In this document: positions 34,497 to 41,443 of the stretch, in pieces | How the letters are laid out: every line of letters begins with the position of its first letter | Numbering within the stretch: position 1 is the stretch's first letter | Assembly (NCBI GenBank): GCA_017160915.1 | Contig: JACAWG010000073.1 | Location: 65,514 to 129,513, forward strand | From: Aggregatibacter actinomycetemcomitans | GTDB lineage: Bacteria; Pseudomonadota; Gammaproteobacteria; Enterobacterales; Pasteurellaceae | Length of the DNA stretch: 64,000 bases | Reading direction: 5' to 3' | Translations under genes and position numbers: made by a program | The notes under the pieces: model-generated | Database searches by the model: none | Told to the model about the DNA's origin: nothing | Seen by the model: only the letters and a program-made list of their open reading frames with translations

Positions 34497-35387
34497 ATGC
34501 AGGAAAACCTCAACGACCTACGCACGTTTTTACTCGTCGCCCAAACAGGCAGTTTCACCAAAGTCGCCGCGCAGCTCAATCTCTCACGCGCGGCGGTAAG
34601 CCACACCATCGGTCAGCTGGAAAGCCGTTTGGGACTGAAACTCTTCAACCGCACCACCCGCAGCGTCGCCACCACCGACGCCGGGCAGCAGCTTTATCAG
34701 CAGCTCTGCCCACTGTTTCAAGACATCGACATCCGCCTGGTTTCCATTTTAAACAGTCAAAACCAGCAGCGCGGGACGCTCAGAATCAACGGCACGCCGC
34801 AAGCCATCAATGTCGTGCTTTGGCAGAAATTCCTCAGCTTTCTCAACGCCTACCCGAACATCACGCTGGAGCTGGCTTCGGAAATGAAATTTATCGACAT
34901 CGTCGCCGAACGCTTCGATGCAGGCATACGCGAAGGCGGTTTGATGGACAAAGACATGATTGCCGTGCGCGTTTCAGACGACGTGCGCTGGTGCTACGTC
35001 GCCTCGCCCGACTACCTCGCCGCCCACGGCACGCCGCAAACGCTCGAAGACCTGACCCAGCACAACTGCATCCGCCTGCGCGTACCCACCTATCAAAGCC
35101 TGTTGCAATGGGAGTTCACCCACCCCGAAACCGGCGAACGCTCGTCAATGGTGGTGCAAGGCAACTTAATCGTCAACCAAGCCCCCATGACCCGCCAAGC
35201 CGCCCTCGACGGCGTGGGCATCTCGTGGGAAATGGCAGATGATGTGGAGGCAGATATTCAAGCAGGCAGGCTCGTTCGTGTGCTGACCGACTGGGAATGC
35301 ACTTATGCGGGGTTTTATCTTTACTTTCCGAACCGCACGGAGTATTCGCCGTTGTTGAAGGCGTTGGTGGAGTGGGTGAGGGTGTAA
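34497..35387 (+). CDS. LysR family transcriptional regulator
   Basis: A 296-residue regulator: N-terminal winged helix ('DLRTFLLVAQTGSFTKVAAQLNLSRAAVSH' region) and a periplasmic-binding-protein-like effector domain of the CrgA/AaeR-type subgroup ('RFDAGIREGGLMDKDMIAVRV'). ATG 34497 is used, with AGG 8 bases before it; GTG at 34488 is an alternative. The coding region contains the 10-bp core of the neisserial uptake sequence (34973-34982, read as V-S-D-D-V). GC-rich. Probably regulates the divergent NTF2-like/OYE/flavin reductase genes. Confidence 0.88.
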   Translation: MQENLNDLRTFLLVAQTGSFTKVAAQLNLSRAAVSHTIGQLESRLGLKLFNRTTRSVATTDAGQQLYQQLCPLFQDIDIRLVSILNSQNQQRGTLRINGTPQAINVVLWQKFLSFLNAYPNITLELASEMKFIDIVAERFDAGIREGGLMDKDMIAVRVSDDVRWCYVASPDYLAAHGTPQTLEDLTQHNCIRLRVPTYQSLLQWEFTHPETGERSSMVVQGNLIVNQAPMTRQAALDGVGISWEMADDVEADIQAGRLVRVLTDWECTYAGFYLYFPNRTEYSPLLKALVEWVRV

Positions 35388-35401
35388 AATCGTTCCCAAA
35401 A

Positions 35402-35443
35402 ATAACCGCACTTTATGTCGAGATGATATAAAGTGCGGTCAAT
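35402..35443. terminator. terminator made of an inverted uptake-word pair
   Basis: ataaccgcactttat and its inverse atataaagtgcggtc around a 9-base loop, 15 bases after the LysR stop. Confidence 0.8.
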
Positions 35444-35497
35444 TCTAGCAATGTTTCTGCAGATTATTAGAAAAATCCAACCGTCGGTCTTACTCAA

Positions 35498-35848
35498 TTA
35501 CACCGTCATCTGTTCCGGATGTGTCGCTTTAAACAACGTTTGGCTCACCCATTCGTTTAAACTGATGTTATTTGCCGCTGCTGCCACAACTGCTGCTTCG
35601 TGAATTTGCGGGCTAACACGCACATTAAATCGCCCGGAATAATGCTTGTAAGGGGCAATGCCTTGTTCTTTGCAAACCGCTAAAAAAGTTTGCAGGCTGG
35701 TTTCGCCTTCTTTGTGTAAATCTGCGATGTTGTCTGCATAAAAATCTGCTCCACCATTTAAACCAATAAATTCTCCCCGCAAAAGTTCGGTTTCAGGATC
35801 GTATTGAATCACGGCTTTATGTCCGTTAATGGTCATGATATTTTTCAT
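35498..35848 (-). CDS. hicB: HicB-family antitoxin
   Basis: A 116-residue protein: N-terminal partial RNase H-like fold ('VIQYDPETELLRGEFIGLNGG') and C-terminal ribbon-helix-helix DNA-binding domain ('GRFNVRVSPQIHEAAVVAAA', 'ISLNEWVSQTL'). It neutralises the HicA RNase and represses the operon. Start overlaps the hicA stop (ATGA). Here the toxin gene comes first, antitoxin second, the normal hicAB order. Confidence 0.88.
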   Translation of the reverse strand: MKNIMTINGHKAVIQYDPETELLRGEFIGLNGGADFYADNIADLHKEGETSLQTFLAVCKEQGIAPYKHYSGRFNVRVSPQIHEAAVVAAAANNISLNEWVSQTLFKATHPEQMTV

Positions 35849-36099
35849 TCTGTTACTCCGTGCTTTTCAAGCCATTTTCTGATTGCCGCCACGGCACCTT
35901 TATCCGTATCAGGGCTTGGATGTGGGCGATGAAAAACTTGCACCTCATTAAATAAAATCACCGCCACGCGACTGCCTTCGCGTTCTTGAATCGTCGCCCC
36001 TAATTCAATAAATAATGCCTCAATATCCGCCCATTTTATCCCGCCCGAAATGGGGCGTTTATAAAGAGCAGATAGCGTTTTTTGATGTTTCTTTTTCAT
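35845..36099 (-). CDS. hicA: HicA-family mRNA interferase toxin
   Basis: An 84-residue protein with the HicA double-stranded-RNA-binding-like fold: 'GGIKWADIEALFIELGATI' , 'EGSRVAVILFN' and the catalytic-His region 'VFHRPHP', then 'KGAVAAIRKWLEKHGV'. Cleaves mRNA when free of HicB. An imperfect repeat of 'gatact/ggtact' lies within 30 bases upstream of the start and may be the HicB operator. Length and motif order are complete, so it is probably intact. Confidence 0.88.
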   Translation of the reverse strand: MKKKHQKTLSALYKRPISGGIKWADIEALFIELGATIQEREGSRVAVILFNEVQVFHRPHPSPDTDKGAVAAIRKWLEKHGVTE

Positions 36100-36243
36100 A
36101 AAAATGATACTGTTTTATGGTACTAAAATAAAGTGCAAAATCATGCGTTATTTATGAAATATGAAACCTTAGCCCATTCTTATTGAGAAGTCGTATTCAG
36201 ATTTTCGAGCGAGATCGTAAAATAAAGATAAAAGAGGGAGAAA

Positions 36244-36318
36244 ATGATGGGTTTGTATCGATATTTTACAGATTACCAACAGACGACTCGTGAAGAAACA
36301 ACTGCACTTTATGTCTGA
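36244..36318 (+). CDS. possible 24-codon ORF with good ribosome site (doubtful)
   Basis: ATG at 36244 follows GAGGGAGAAA; the frame reads 'MMGLYRYFTDYQQTTREETT' and ends in the left arm of an uptake-word hairpin. It could be a leader peptide or a chance frame in an otherwise empty 260-bp gap. I know no homologue. Confidence 0.25.
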   Translation: MMGLYRYFTDYQQTTREETTALYV

Positions 36319-36340
36319 ACAATATAAAGTGCGGTTGTTT
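36296..36340. terminator. terminator made of an inverted uptake-word pair (one arm decayed)
   Basis: aaacaactgcactttat / ataaagtgcggttgttt; the left arm has ACTGCACTTT instead of the exact word ACCGCACTTT. Lies just downstream of the EamA gene on the opposite strand. Confidence 0.7.
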
Positions 36341-36360
36341 TCCGAGGTGTTTTTTACAAG

Positions 36361-37209
36361 CTATTTCTTCAAATTCGACCAAGCTACCGAAAGCAAAATA
36401 ATCGCGCCACCGATGAACATCTTCAGCGTTGGGGTTTCGCCGAACAGAAGCCAGGCGAGCGCAATGGTGTAAACAGGTTCCAATGAGATAATCATCGATG
36501 CCGTGCGGGCGTTGATGGTGTCAAGACTGGATACGAAGAGCGTGTAAGCAAGGCTTGTGCAGAAAAAACCAATACAGAAAATCCAGAACCAATCGACGGC
36601 AGGTACGCTCAATAATTTTACACCTGAGAATGGCAGCAGGAACAAGGCGGCAGCAAGGTATTGCCAGAAGCTCGCCTGCACACCTGAAATTTTGCTCATA
36701 CTTTTGCGGTTCACCACCGCCAACACACCATATACCACGGCGGATAAAATTCCCCACAGCAGCCCTTGGGTGTTTTCGCTGCCGAAGCTGAATTCAGGCG
36801 TCACCAAAATCAAGCCGACAGTAATGGCAATCAGCAAAATGATGTCTTTGGCGCGCAGTTTTTCTTTGAAGAAAAACATTTCAAACACGGCGACAAAGGC
36901 GGGAAAGCTGGCGAAACCGAGCGTTGCCAACGCCACGCCGCCCACTTTTACGGCAATGAAAAACGTCACCCAGTGAATCGCCAACAACACGCCCGAAAGC
37001 ATCAGTTGCCAAAATTGCCCTTTGGAAAGTCTTGCAAGCGGTTGTTTTTTGTAGAGGAAATACAAAATCAAAATGCCGAACGCAATCAACACGCGCCCGA
37101 GCACCAACGTGTCTGCGCCGCTTTGAATCAATGCTCCGAAAATGCCCGACGCGCCAAACAACACCGCCGTGCCGTGGACTTTTAATAACGCCAAATTGTG
37201 TTTGTTCAT
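36361..37209 (-). CDS. EamA/DMT family transporter
   Basis: A 282-residue drug/metabolite transporter with ten membrane segments in two EamA repeats ('LFGASGIFGALIQSGADTLV...' first half; 'LLWGILSAVVYGVLAVVNRKS' second half). 'LEPVYTIALAWLLFGE' near the end is the typical EamA closing motif. Substrate unknown, possibly amino acids or drugs. It is followed on the same strand upstream by an SMR gene with a 13-bp gap, so the pair forms an operon. Confidence 0.85.
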   Translation of the reverse strand: MNKHNLALLKVHGTAVLFGASGIFGALIQSGADTLVLGRVLIAFGILILYFLYKKQPLARLSKGQFWQLMLSGVLLAIHWVTFFIAVKVGGVALATLGFASFPAFVAVFEMFFFKEKLRAKDIILLIAITVGLILVTPEFSFGSENTQGLLWGILSAVVYGVLAVVNRKSMSKISGVQASFWQYLAAALFLLPFSGVKLLSVPAVDWFWIFCIGFFCTSLAYTLFVSSLDTINARTASMIISLEPVYTIALAWLLFGETPTLKMFIGGAIILLSVAWSNLKK

Positions 37210-37222
37210 TCGGTTATCTCAA

Positions 37223-37558
37223 TTAATGCCCCGACATGTGGGAAACGGTATTGAGCAATACCACGCCGAGTAAAATCAGCCCGATGCTAATGATCCCCAT
37301 CAAGTCCGGTTTCTGCCCAAAGAACAGAATGCTCACCACTGAAGTCAACACCAGCCCCAAGCCTGCCCAAATAGCGTAAGCCGTGCCGAGCGGCAGGGTT
37401 TTCAGCGTAAGGGATAAGAAGTAAAAGGACACAATAAACCCAACGGCAACGCCCACTGTCGGCAACGCTTTTGAAAAGCCGTCGCTTAATTTCAACATGG
37501 AAGAGGCGAACACTTCGCTCACGATGGCAAGGGCTAAAAACAGCCAATGTAATTGCAT
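37223..37558 (-). CDS. SMR family small multidrug transporter
   Basis: A 111-residue, four-segment protein with the SMR start 'WLFLALAIVSEVFASSMLKL' (essential Glu at residue 14) and 'GTAYAIWAGLGLVLT' in helix 3. EmrE/QacE/SugE superfamily; exports lipophilic cations or guanidinium as a dimer. Upstream frame to 37600 adds 14 residues before the family start and is rejected. Operon with the EamA transporter gene. Confidence 0.88.
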   Translation of the reverse strand: MQLHWLFLALAIVSEVFASSMLKLSDGFSKALPTVGVAVGFIVSFYFLSLTLKTLPLGTAYAIWAGLGLVLTSVVSILFFGQKPDLMGIISIGLILLGVVLLNTVSHMSGH

Positions 37559-37667
37559 AATGAAAATCCTATAAATTAAAAAGACGCGAAATTCTATCAA
37601 TAAGATAGATTAAAAAACAGTCTTGTTTTTTGAGGAGGGTTGTGCGCAAAGGGAGATTACTTGTGAA

Positions 37668-37783
37668 ATGCCTAGGGTAACAAGTTACCCTAGGTTAGGC
37701 ATAATTCAGCCCCTTTGGGGCTGGTTCTTTCAATACCCCAACGGGGTATGGCTATGCTTAACCGTGGGTATTTATACCCACGG
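37668..37783. repeat. cluster of four palindromes upstream of marR
   Basis: Four consecutive inverted repeats: cctagggtaac-aa-gttaccctagg (37671-37694), agcccc-ttt-ggggct (37708-37722), tacccc-aac-ggggta (37734-37748) and ccgtgggtat-tt-atacccacgg (37762-37783). The last occurs again at 39030. They fill most of the ~300-bp gap between the SMR gene and marR; no gene is visible in it. Confidence 0.75.
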
Positions 37784-37793
37784 CAAATAATGA

Positions 37794-37838
37794 AATTTGA
37801 CAACCAGTTACCAAAATACGTAAACTAGTTGTCAAATT
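37794..37838. promoter_or_regulatory. candidate MarR-family operator
   Basis: Inverted repeat of 16-bp arms (aatttgacaaccagtt / aactagttgtcaaatt) with 15 of 16 complementary and a 13-bp spacer. The repeated core TTGACAAC/GTTGTCAA overlaps possible -35 elements, 20 bases before the marR start. Autoregulation by the MarR protein is likely. Confidence 0.75.
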
Positions 37839-37857
37839 AACCCCTTATATCGACATT

Positions 37858-38292
37858 ATGCACTTCCAATCTCTTGAAAATTTAATTTTAGAAACCTTTT
37901 CGCTGAACGGGAAACTCACCCGTTTTGGCGATCATTTCACCGCGTCTGATGGCTTGAGCGGTTCGCGCTGGCAGATTTTGGGGGCGTTGTATCATTCGGA
38001 ACTTCCGCTCACTTCGCCGCAGCTGGCAGAAAAAACGGGAATGACCCGTCAGGGTATGCAAAAGCAGCTCAATCAACTGTTGGAACAGGGCTTGTTGCAA
38101 CTGCTGGAAAATCCGCACCACAAGCGTTCTTCGCAGTTTGCGTTGTCAGAAAAAGGCGTGCAGCTTTATGAAGCCATCACCCAACGCTGGATTAAAACCG
38201 CCACCCCTTGGGCGGCGCAATTCAGCCAAGCCGAATTGGAAACGGCGTTGAGCGTGTTGTCGCGCTTCGCCCGGCTTTTGCCTAAAGTTTAA
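37858..38292 (+). CDS. MarR family transcriptional regulator
   Basis: A 144-residue winged-helix regulator: 'LSGSRWQILGALYHSELPLTSPQLAEKTGMTRQGMQ' region is the MarR recognition helix area and 'NPHHKRSSQFALSEKGVQLYE' the wing. A strong inverted repeat directly upstream is its presumptive operator. Cotranscribed with the B3/4-domain gene 22 bp downstream, which may be its only target. Ligand unknown. Confidence 0.88.
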   Translation: MHFQSLENLILETFSLNGKLTRFGDHFTASDGLSGSRWQILGALYHSELPLTSPQLAEKTGMTRQGMQKQLNQLLEQGLLQLLENPHHKRSSQFALSEKGVQLYEAITQRWIKTATPWAAQFSQAELETALSVLSRFARLLPKV

Positions 38293-38314
38293 ACTTAAAA
38301 TAAAGGAAAAAACG

Positions 38315-39022
38315 ATGAAATTTGTGATTGAACCCGCAATTTTTAACCGCTTACCAAATTTATGTATTGGCGTGGTGGTCGCCAAAGACATTGATAATCG
38401 CCATACGCCTGAACGCATTCAAGCCCTTTTAGCCCGATCCATAGCCAATGTGGAACAGCAATTTTCCGGTGTGAAAGTGAAAGAAAGTGCGGCGATCTTA
38501 CCTTATCGTGAAGCGTTCCAGCAGCTTTCGATCAACCCGAACAAATTTATGTGCAGCATTGAAGCCTTGTTCACTCGTATTGCCAAAGGCAAGGGAATGC
38601 CGTCTATCAACCCGTTGGTGGATTTGAACAACGCCATCAGCCTGAAATATCACCTGCCGATGGGGACGCATGATTTATCCCTCTCTGATGACGACGTGAT
38701 GTTGCGCTTCGCCAACGAAAACGACCGCTTTATTCCCTTTGGCAGCGATGCGCCGGAAACGCCCGAGCAAGGTGAGCTGATTTACGCCGTGGGCAATCAA
38801 GTTCGCACCCGCCGCTGGACATGGCGACAAAGCGAAATCGGCAAAATTGATGAAAACACCAACTACGTGTTCTTCCCGATTGATGGTTTTGTAGGCGTGA
38901 ATGATGACCAAGTGAAAGCCGCCATTGATGAACTAAGCACGCTTTTGGCAACAGAGTTCCATGCTGAAGTGAAAGCGGGCTGGTTGGATAAAGATAATAC
39001 GGAGATGGATTTGGGGTTGTAA
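38315..39022 (+). CDS. B3/4 (tRNA-binding-like) domain protein
   Basis: A 235-residue protein that is essentially one B3/4 domain, the fold found in the beta subunit of phenylalanyl-tRNA synthetase ('REAFQQLSINPNKFMCSIEAL', 'NPLVDLNNAISLKYHLPMG', 'VFFPIDGF'). Stand-alone B3/4 proteins are thought to act on RNA or mis-charged tRNA, but the function is unproven. Under control of the adjacent MarR-type regulator, which suggests response to a small molecule. Intact and free-standing; no other domain. Confidence 0.85.
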   Translation: MKFVIEPAIFNRLPNLCIGVVVAKDIDNRHTPERIQALLARSIANVEQQFSGVKVKESAAILPYREAFQQLSINPNKFMCSIEALFTRIAKGKGMPSINPLVDLNNAISLKYHLPMGTHDLSLSDDDVMLRFANENDRFIPFGSDAPETPEQGELIYAVGNQVRTRRWTWRQSEIGKIDENTNYVFFPIDGFVGVNDDQVKAAIDELSTLLATEFHAEVKAGWLDKDNTEMDLGL

Positions 39023-39029
39023 CCGAATA

Positions 39030-39051
39030 CCGTGGGTATTAATACCCACGG
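39030..39051. repeat. second copy of the 22-bp palindrome
   Basis: ccgtgggtat-ta-atacccacgg, identical in both arms to the palindrome at 37762-37783; lies 8 bases after the B3/4 gene. May act as terminator but has no T run; the pair brackets the marR-B3/4 unit. Confidence 0.75.
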
Positions 39052-39108
39052 GCAAACGGTCAAATTCCTCTCCTGATTTGCAAAAACACCGCAAAAACCC
39101 ACCGCACT

Positions 39109-39528
39109 TTACGCCCTCACTGCTACAAACTTCAATCTTGCGTTGTCGTAAATCCAGTTGAAAATCAAGGCGTAAACGGTGATCAGCACGGTCAGTCCGA
39201 TGTCCGCCAAGAATGCCTGCCACAGGGTCAGTTGCAGGAAGTGGGCGATGAGCGGCACGGTGGCGAACAATAAGCCGCATTCAAAAGCAAAGGTGTGGAA
39301 CAAGCGGAAGCCTAAACCACGGGTTTCGCGCGGGGCGGTGAAGATTTTGTCGAAGATGGTGTTGAAAATTAAATTCCAGACCATCGCAATCGCCGCCATT
39401 AATATGCCTACGCCGAGCGCCGTGCCGCCCTTTTCGGGGCTGACCAAAATCACCGCCAGCGTAGCGACGCTCACTGCGCCTACTTCAAATAAAACCGAAT
39501 GGAAAATACGTTCTTTTAACGTCATCAT
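39109..39528 (-). CDS. PACE family multidrug efflux transporter (AceI-like)
   Basis: A 139-residue protein with four membrane segments in two repeats, each with the PACE signature 'RxxHxxxFE' ('RIFHSVLFE' and 'RLFHTFAFE'). PACE pumps such as AceI of Acinetobacter export chlorhexidine and natural polyamines. The gene is divergent from a LysR regulator gene (112-bp gap), the same pairing as AceI with its LysR regulator AceR. Two ATGs at the start (39528, 39525). The Haemophilus uptake word lies before the stop-side end (~39100-39112). Confidence 0.85.
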   Translation of the reverse strand: MMTLKERIFHSVLFEVGAVSVATLAVILVSPEKGGTALGVGILMAAIAMVWNLIFNTIFDKIFTAPRETRGLGFRLFHTFAFECGLLFATVPLIAHFLQLTLWQAFLADIGLTVLITVYALIFNWIYDNARLKFVAVRA

Positions 39529-39640
39529 GATGAAATCCTCTGTAAAAATGCACTTGTTTATTCAAGATGGCGCCATTATGATGCATTTTTTGTGATGGAT
39601 AAAGTTGGTATCCATCGGTTTTTTAGATAGGTAACAGGTT

Positions 39641-40522
39641 ATGTTGAGTTTGGAACAATGCAGGATTTTTGTCTGCGTATGCGAAACGGGGTCTTTTTCG
39701 GCGGCGGCGCGGCGGCTGGGCAAGGCACAATCGGGGGTGAGCCAAGCGATTGCCAATTTGGAAATCGACGTGGGGCGTGAATTGTTTGTGCGCGAAAAAG
39801 GCGGGGCGTTGCCGACGGAGGCGGCGAAAATCCTGTTGCCCGTTGCCGAAAACCTGCTGCGCCAAGCCAAGCTGTTTGAGCAGAAAGCCGAAGCCTTGGG
39901 CAAAAACGAGGCGCTCGCCTATTCCGTTGCGTTGGAAGAAGGCTTGCTTGGCGGGCATTTGGCACGGGTTTTGGCGGGGTATTTCGCCGATTTTCCCCAT
40001 TTGGAACTGGATTTGGTCATTGCTTCGACCTTCGACATCGAACGGCTGGTGCAGGAGGGGCGCGTGCAGCTCGGCATTCTGTATTACGACGAGACGCTGC
40101 CGAAAACTGCCGACGCCGTGCCGCTGGGCAGCTACCGCTTTATCAGCGTCGCCCACCCCGAACACCCCTTGGCGGGCACAAAAAACATCAACGCCGAAAC
40201 CATGATGCAGCACCGCCATCTGGTGCATAGAAGCCTCGACAAACGCGAGCTTTCCTTCAGCCAAAGCCTGTCGGAAAACTGCTGGTTCTGCAACGATTAT
40301 TTCACCATCAGGGAGCTGGTGCTGGAAAACGCGGGCTGGGCGGATTTGCCCGAAAAACGGGTGGCGGAGGATTTGAAAGCTGGCAGGTTGGTGCGGCTGG
40401 ATTTGGAATTTGAACCGCACGGCAATACCGCCGACATCATCGCCCTGCGCTCGCCCGCGCATTTGCACGGGGAACTGACGGCGGGGCTGTTGGGGAGGTT
40501 GAGGGCGTTTTTTGGCGGGTGA
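39641..40522 (+). CDS. LysR family regulator, divergent from the PACE pump gene
   Basis: A 293-residue LysR protein: winged helix 'CRIFVCVCETGSFSAAARRLG' ... 'SGVSQAIANLEIDVG', then an effector domain ('LELDLVIASTFDIERLVQEGRVQLGI'). Very GC-rich, with strong third-position G/C, like neisserial genes and unlike the flanking PACE gene. By position it probably activates the PACE gene. An overlapping open frame on the opposite strand has no features and is rejected. Confidence 0.85.
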   Translation: MLSLEQCRIFVCVCETGSFSAAARRLGKAQSGVSQAIANLEIDVGRELFVREKGGALPTEAAKILLPVAENLLRQAKLFEQKAEALGKNEALAYSVALEEGLLGGHLARVLAGYFADFPHLELDLVIASTFDIERLVQEGRVQLGILYYDETLPKTADAVPLGSYRFISVAHPEHPLAGTKNINAETMMQHRHLVHRSLDKRELSFSQSLSENCWFCNDYFTIRELVLENAGWADLPEKRVAEDLKAGRLVRLDLEFEPHGNTADIIALRSPAHLHGELTAGLLGRLRAFFGG

Positions 40523-40607
40523 GCTTGGTTAGGGTGTTTGAAAGGGTGCGGGAAAGCACGCGGCGAATCAATAAAACGCTGCGAAAATCGACCGCACTTT
40601 TAAACCA

Positions 40608-40652
40608 AAAGGTCGTCTGAAACCCGTTTCAAGGATTTTTCAGACGACCTTA
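40608..40652. terminator. terminator made of an inverted neisserial uptake-sequence pair
   Basis: AGGTCGTCTGAA (40610-40621) and TTCAGACGACCT (40639-40650) with a 17-base loop, between convergent genes; a Haemophilus-type uptake word is 12 bases before it (~40588-40603). Confidence 0.85.
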
Positions 40653-40680
40653 TGCTTTATTAGGTATGCAGACAAATGAA

Positions 40681-41205
40681 TCAAGGCAGGGAACAGGCTT
40701 CGGGACCGAGAAGTCTGCATTCCGTCGCACCACCCGCCTTGCAATCCTGCAGGGCTTGCTGTTCGGCAGCGCCGGGCGCACCGCCCGCCTGAGCCAGAAA
40801 ATACCGCCCGTTCCGTTTTCCTTCAGCTGCTGCAAGACAGCCGTTTCTAATCCACTTGGTGATTTTGCAGGACGCACCGCGACTGTTTTGTCGGCAGAGT
40901 TTGAGTGCTTCCCGTTTCGCCTCATCCAAAGAATTTTGATTGACAACCCCTTCAATGCGTCCCGCTTTTTCACTATATGCAAAAGCCCCGAATTTGTCCG
41001 GCACGACCACATCGTGGTAGATGATTGTTTTGGACGACGAGGTGCCTCCTGCCTGAGACGGAGGAATATTGTACAGAATTTCCCGTCCCGAACTATCGAT
41101 AATGCGGCAAGTTCCCGTTTCCGGCTGGTATTCGCCGCCGCAGCCGTTGGCAAAAACATTAAAACTCGTCAGCCCCAATACAATAAAAAGCAGTTTCTTC
41201 ATCAT
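40681..41205 (-). CDS. exported DUF4189-domain protein
   Basis: A 174-residue protein with a signal peptide ('LLFIVLGLTSFNVFANG', cleavage after FA) and a DUF4189 domain ('DKFGAFAYSEKAGRIEGVVNQ' then 'DEAKREALKLCRQNS', paired cysteines). The N-terminal part ('GCGGEYQPETGTCRIIDS') also has two Cys. DUF4189 proteins are common in Neisseria and related species; their role is unknown. GC-rich; terminator of neisserial type behind it. Two alternative overlapping frames of similar length exist but lack signal or domain. Confidence 0.8.
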   Translation of the reverse strand: MMKKLLFIVLGLTSFNVFANGCGGEYQPETGTCRIIDSSGREILYNIPPSQAGGTSSSKTIIYHDVVVPDKFGAFAYSEKAGRIEGVVNQNSLDEAKREALKLCRQNSRGASCKITKWIRNGCLAAAEGKRNGRYFLAQAGGAPGAAEQQALQDCKAGGATECRLLGPEACSLP

Positions 41206-41443
41206 TTTTCCTCTTTATTCGTTATCTTTTTTATCTGCTCCAAAATAGGCAGAGGATAGTATATTTTAGGCGTACTTATTGCAATACTTTTTGGTGGAAC
41301 GCTTGGGCTAAAAAACACTTGGAAAATCGACCGCACTTTTCAGCCTTTTCAGATCCAAAACGCCGTGCTTCGACTCATCCTTCGACAGTGGTTCGACAAG
41401 TTCACCAACCGTCTCAGGAACCGTCTCAACACGCATTTTGGCT

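Noticed and set aside
37668-37783. Insertion sequence ends
   Set aside because: Palindromes only; no transposase frame or target duplication could be seen.
39623-40468. 281-codon open frame on the minus strand opposite the LysR gene
   Set aside because: It is the mirror of a GC-rich LysR coding sequence; composition is His/Arg/Gln-rich, without start context or any domain. The LysR frame has clear family motifs.
40650-41259. Two further long frames overlapping the DUF4189 gene
   Set aside because: Only the 40681-41205 minus frame has a signal peptide and a recognisable domain.
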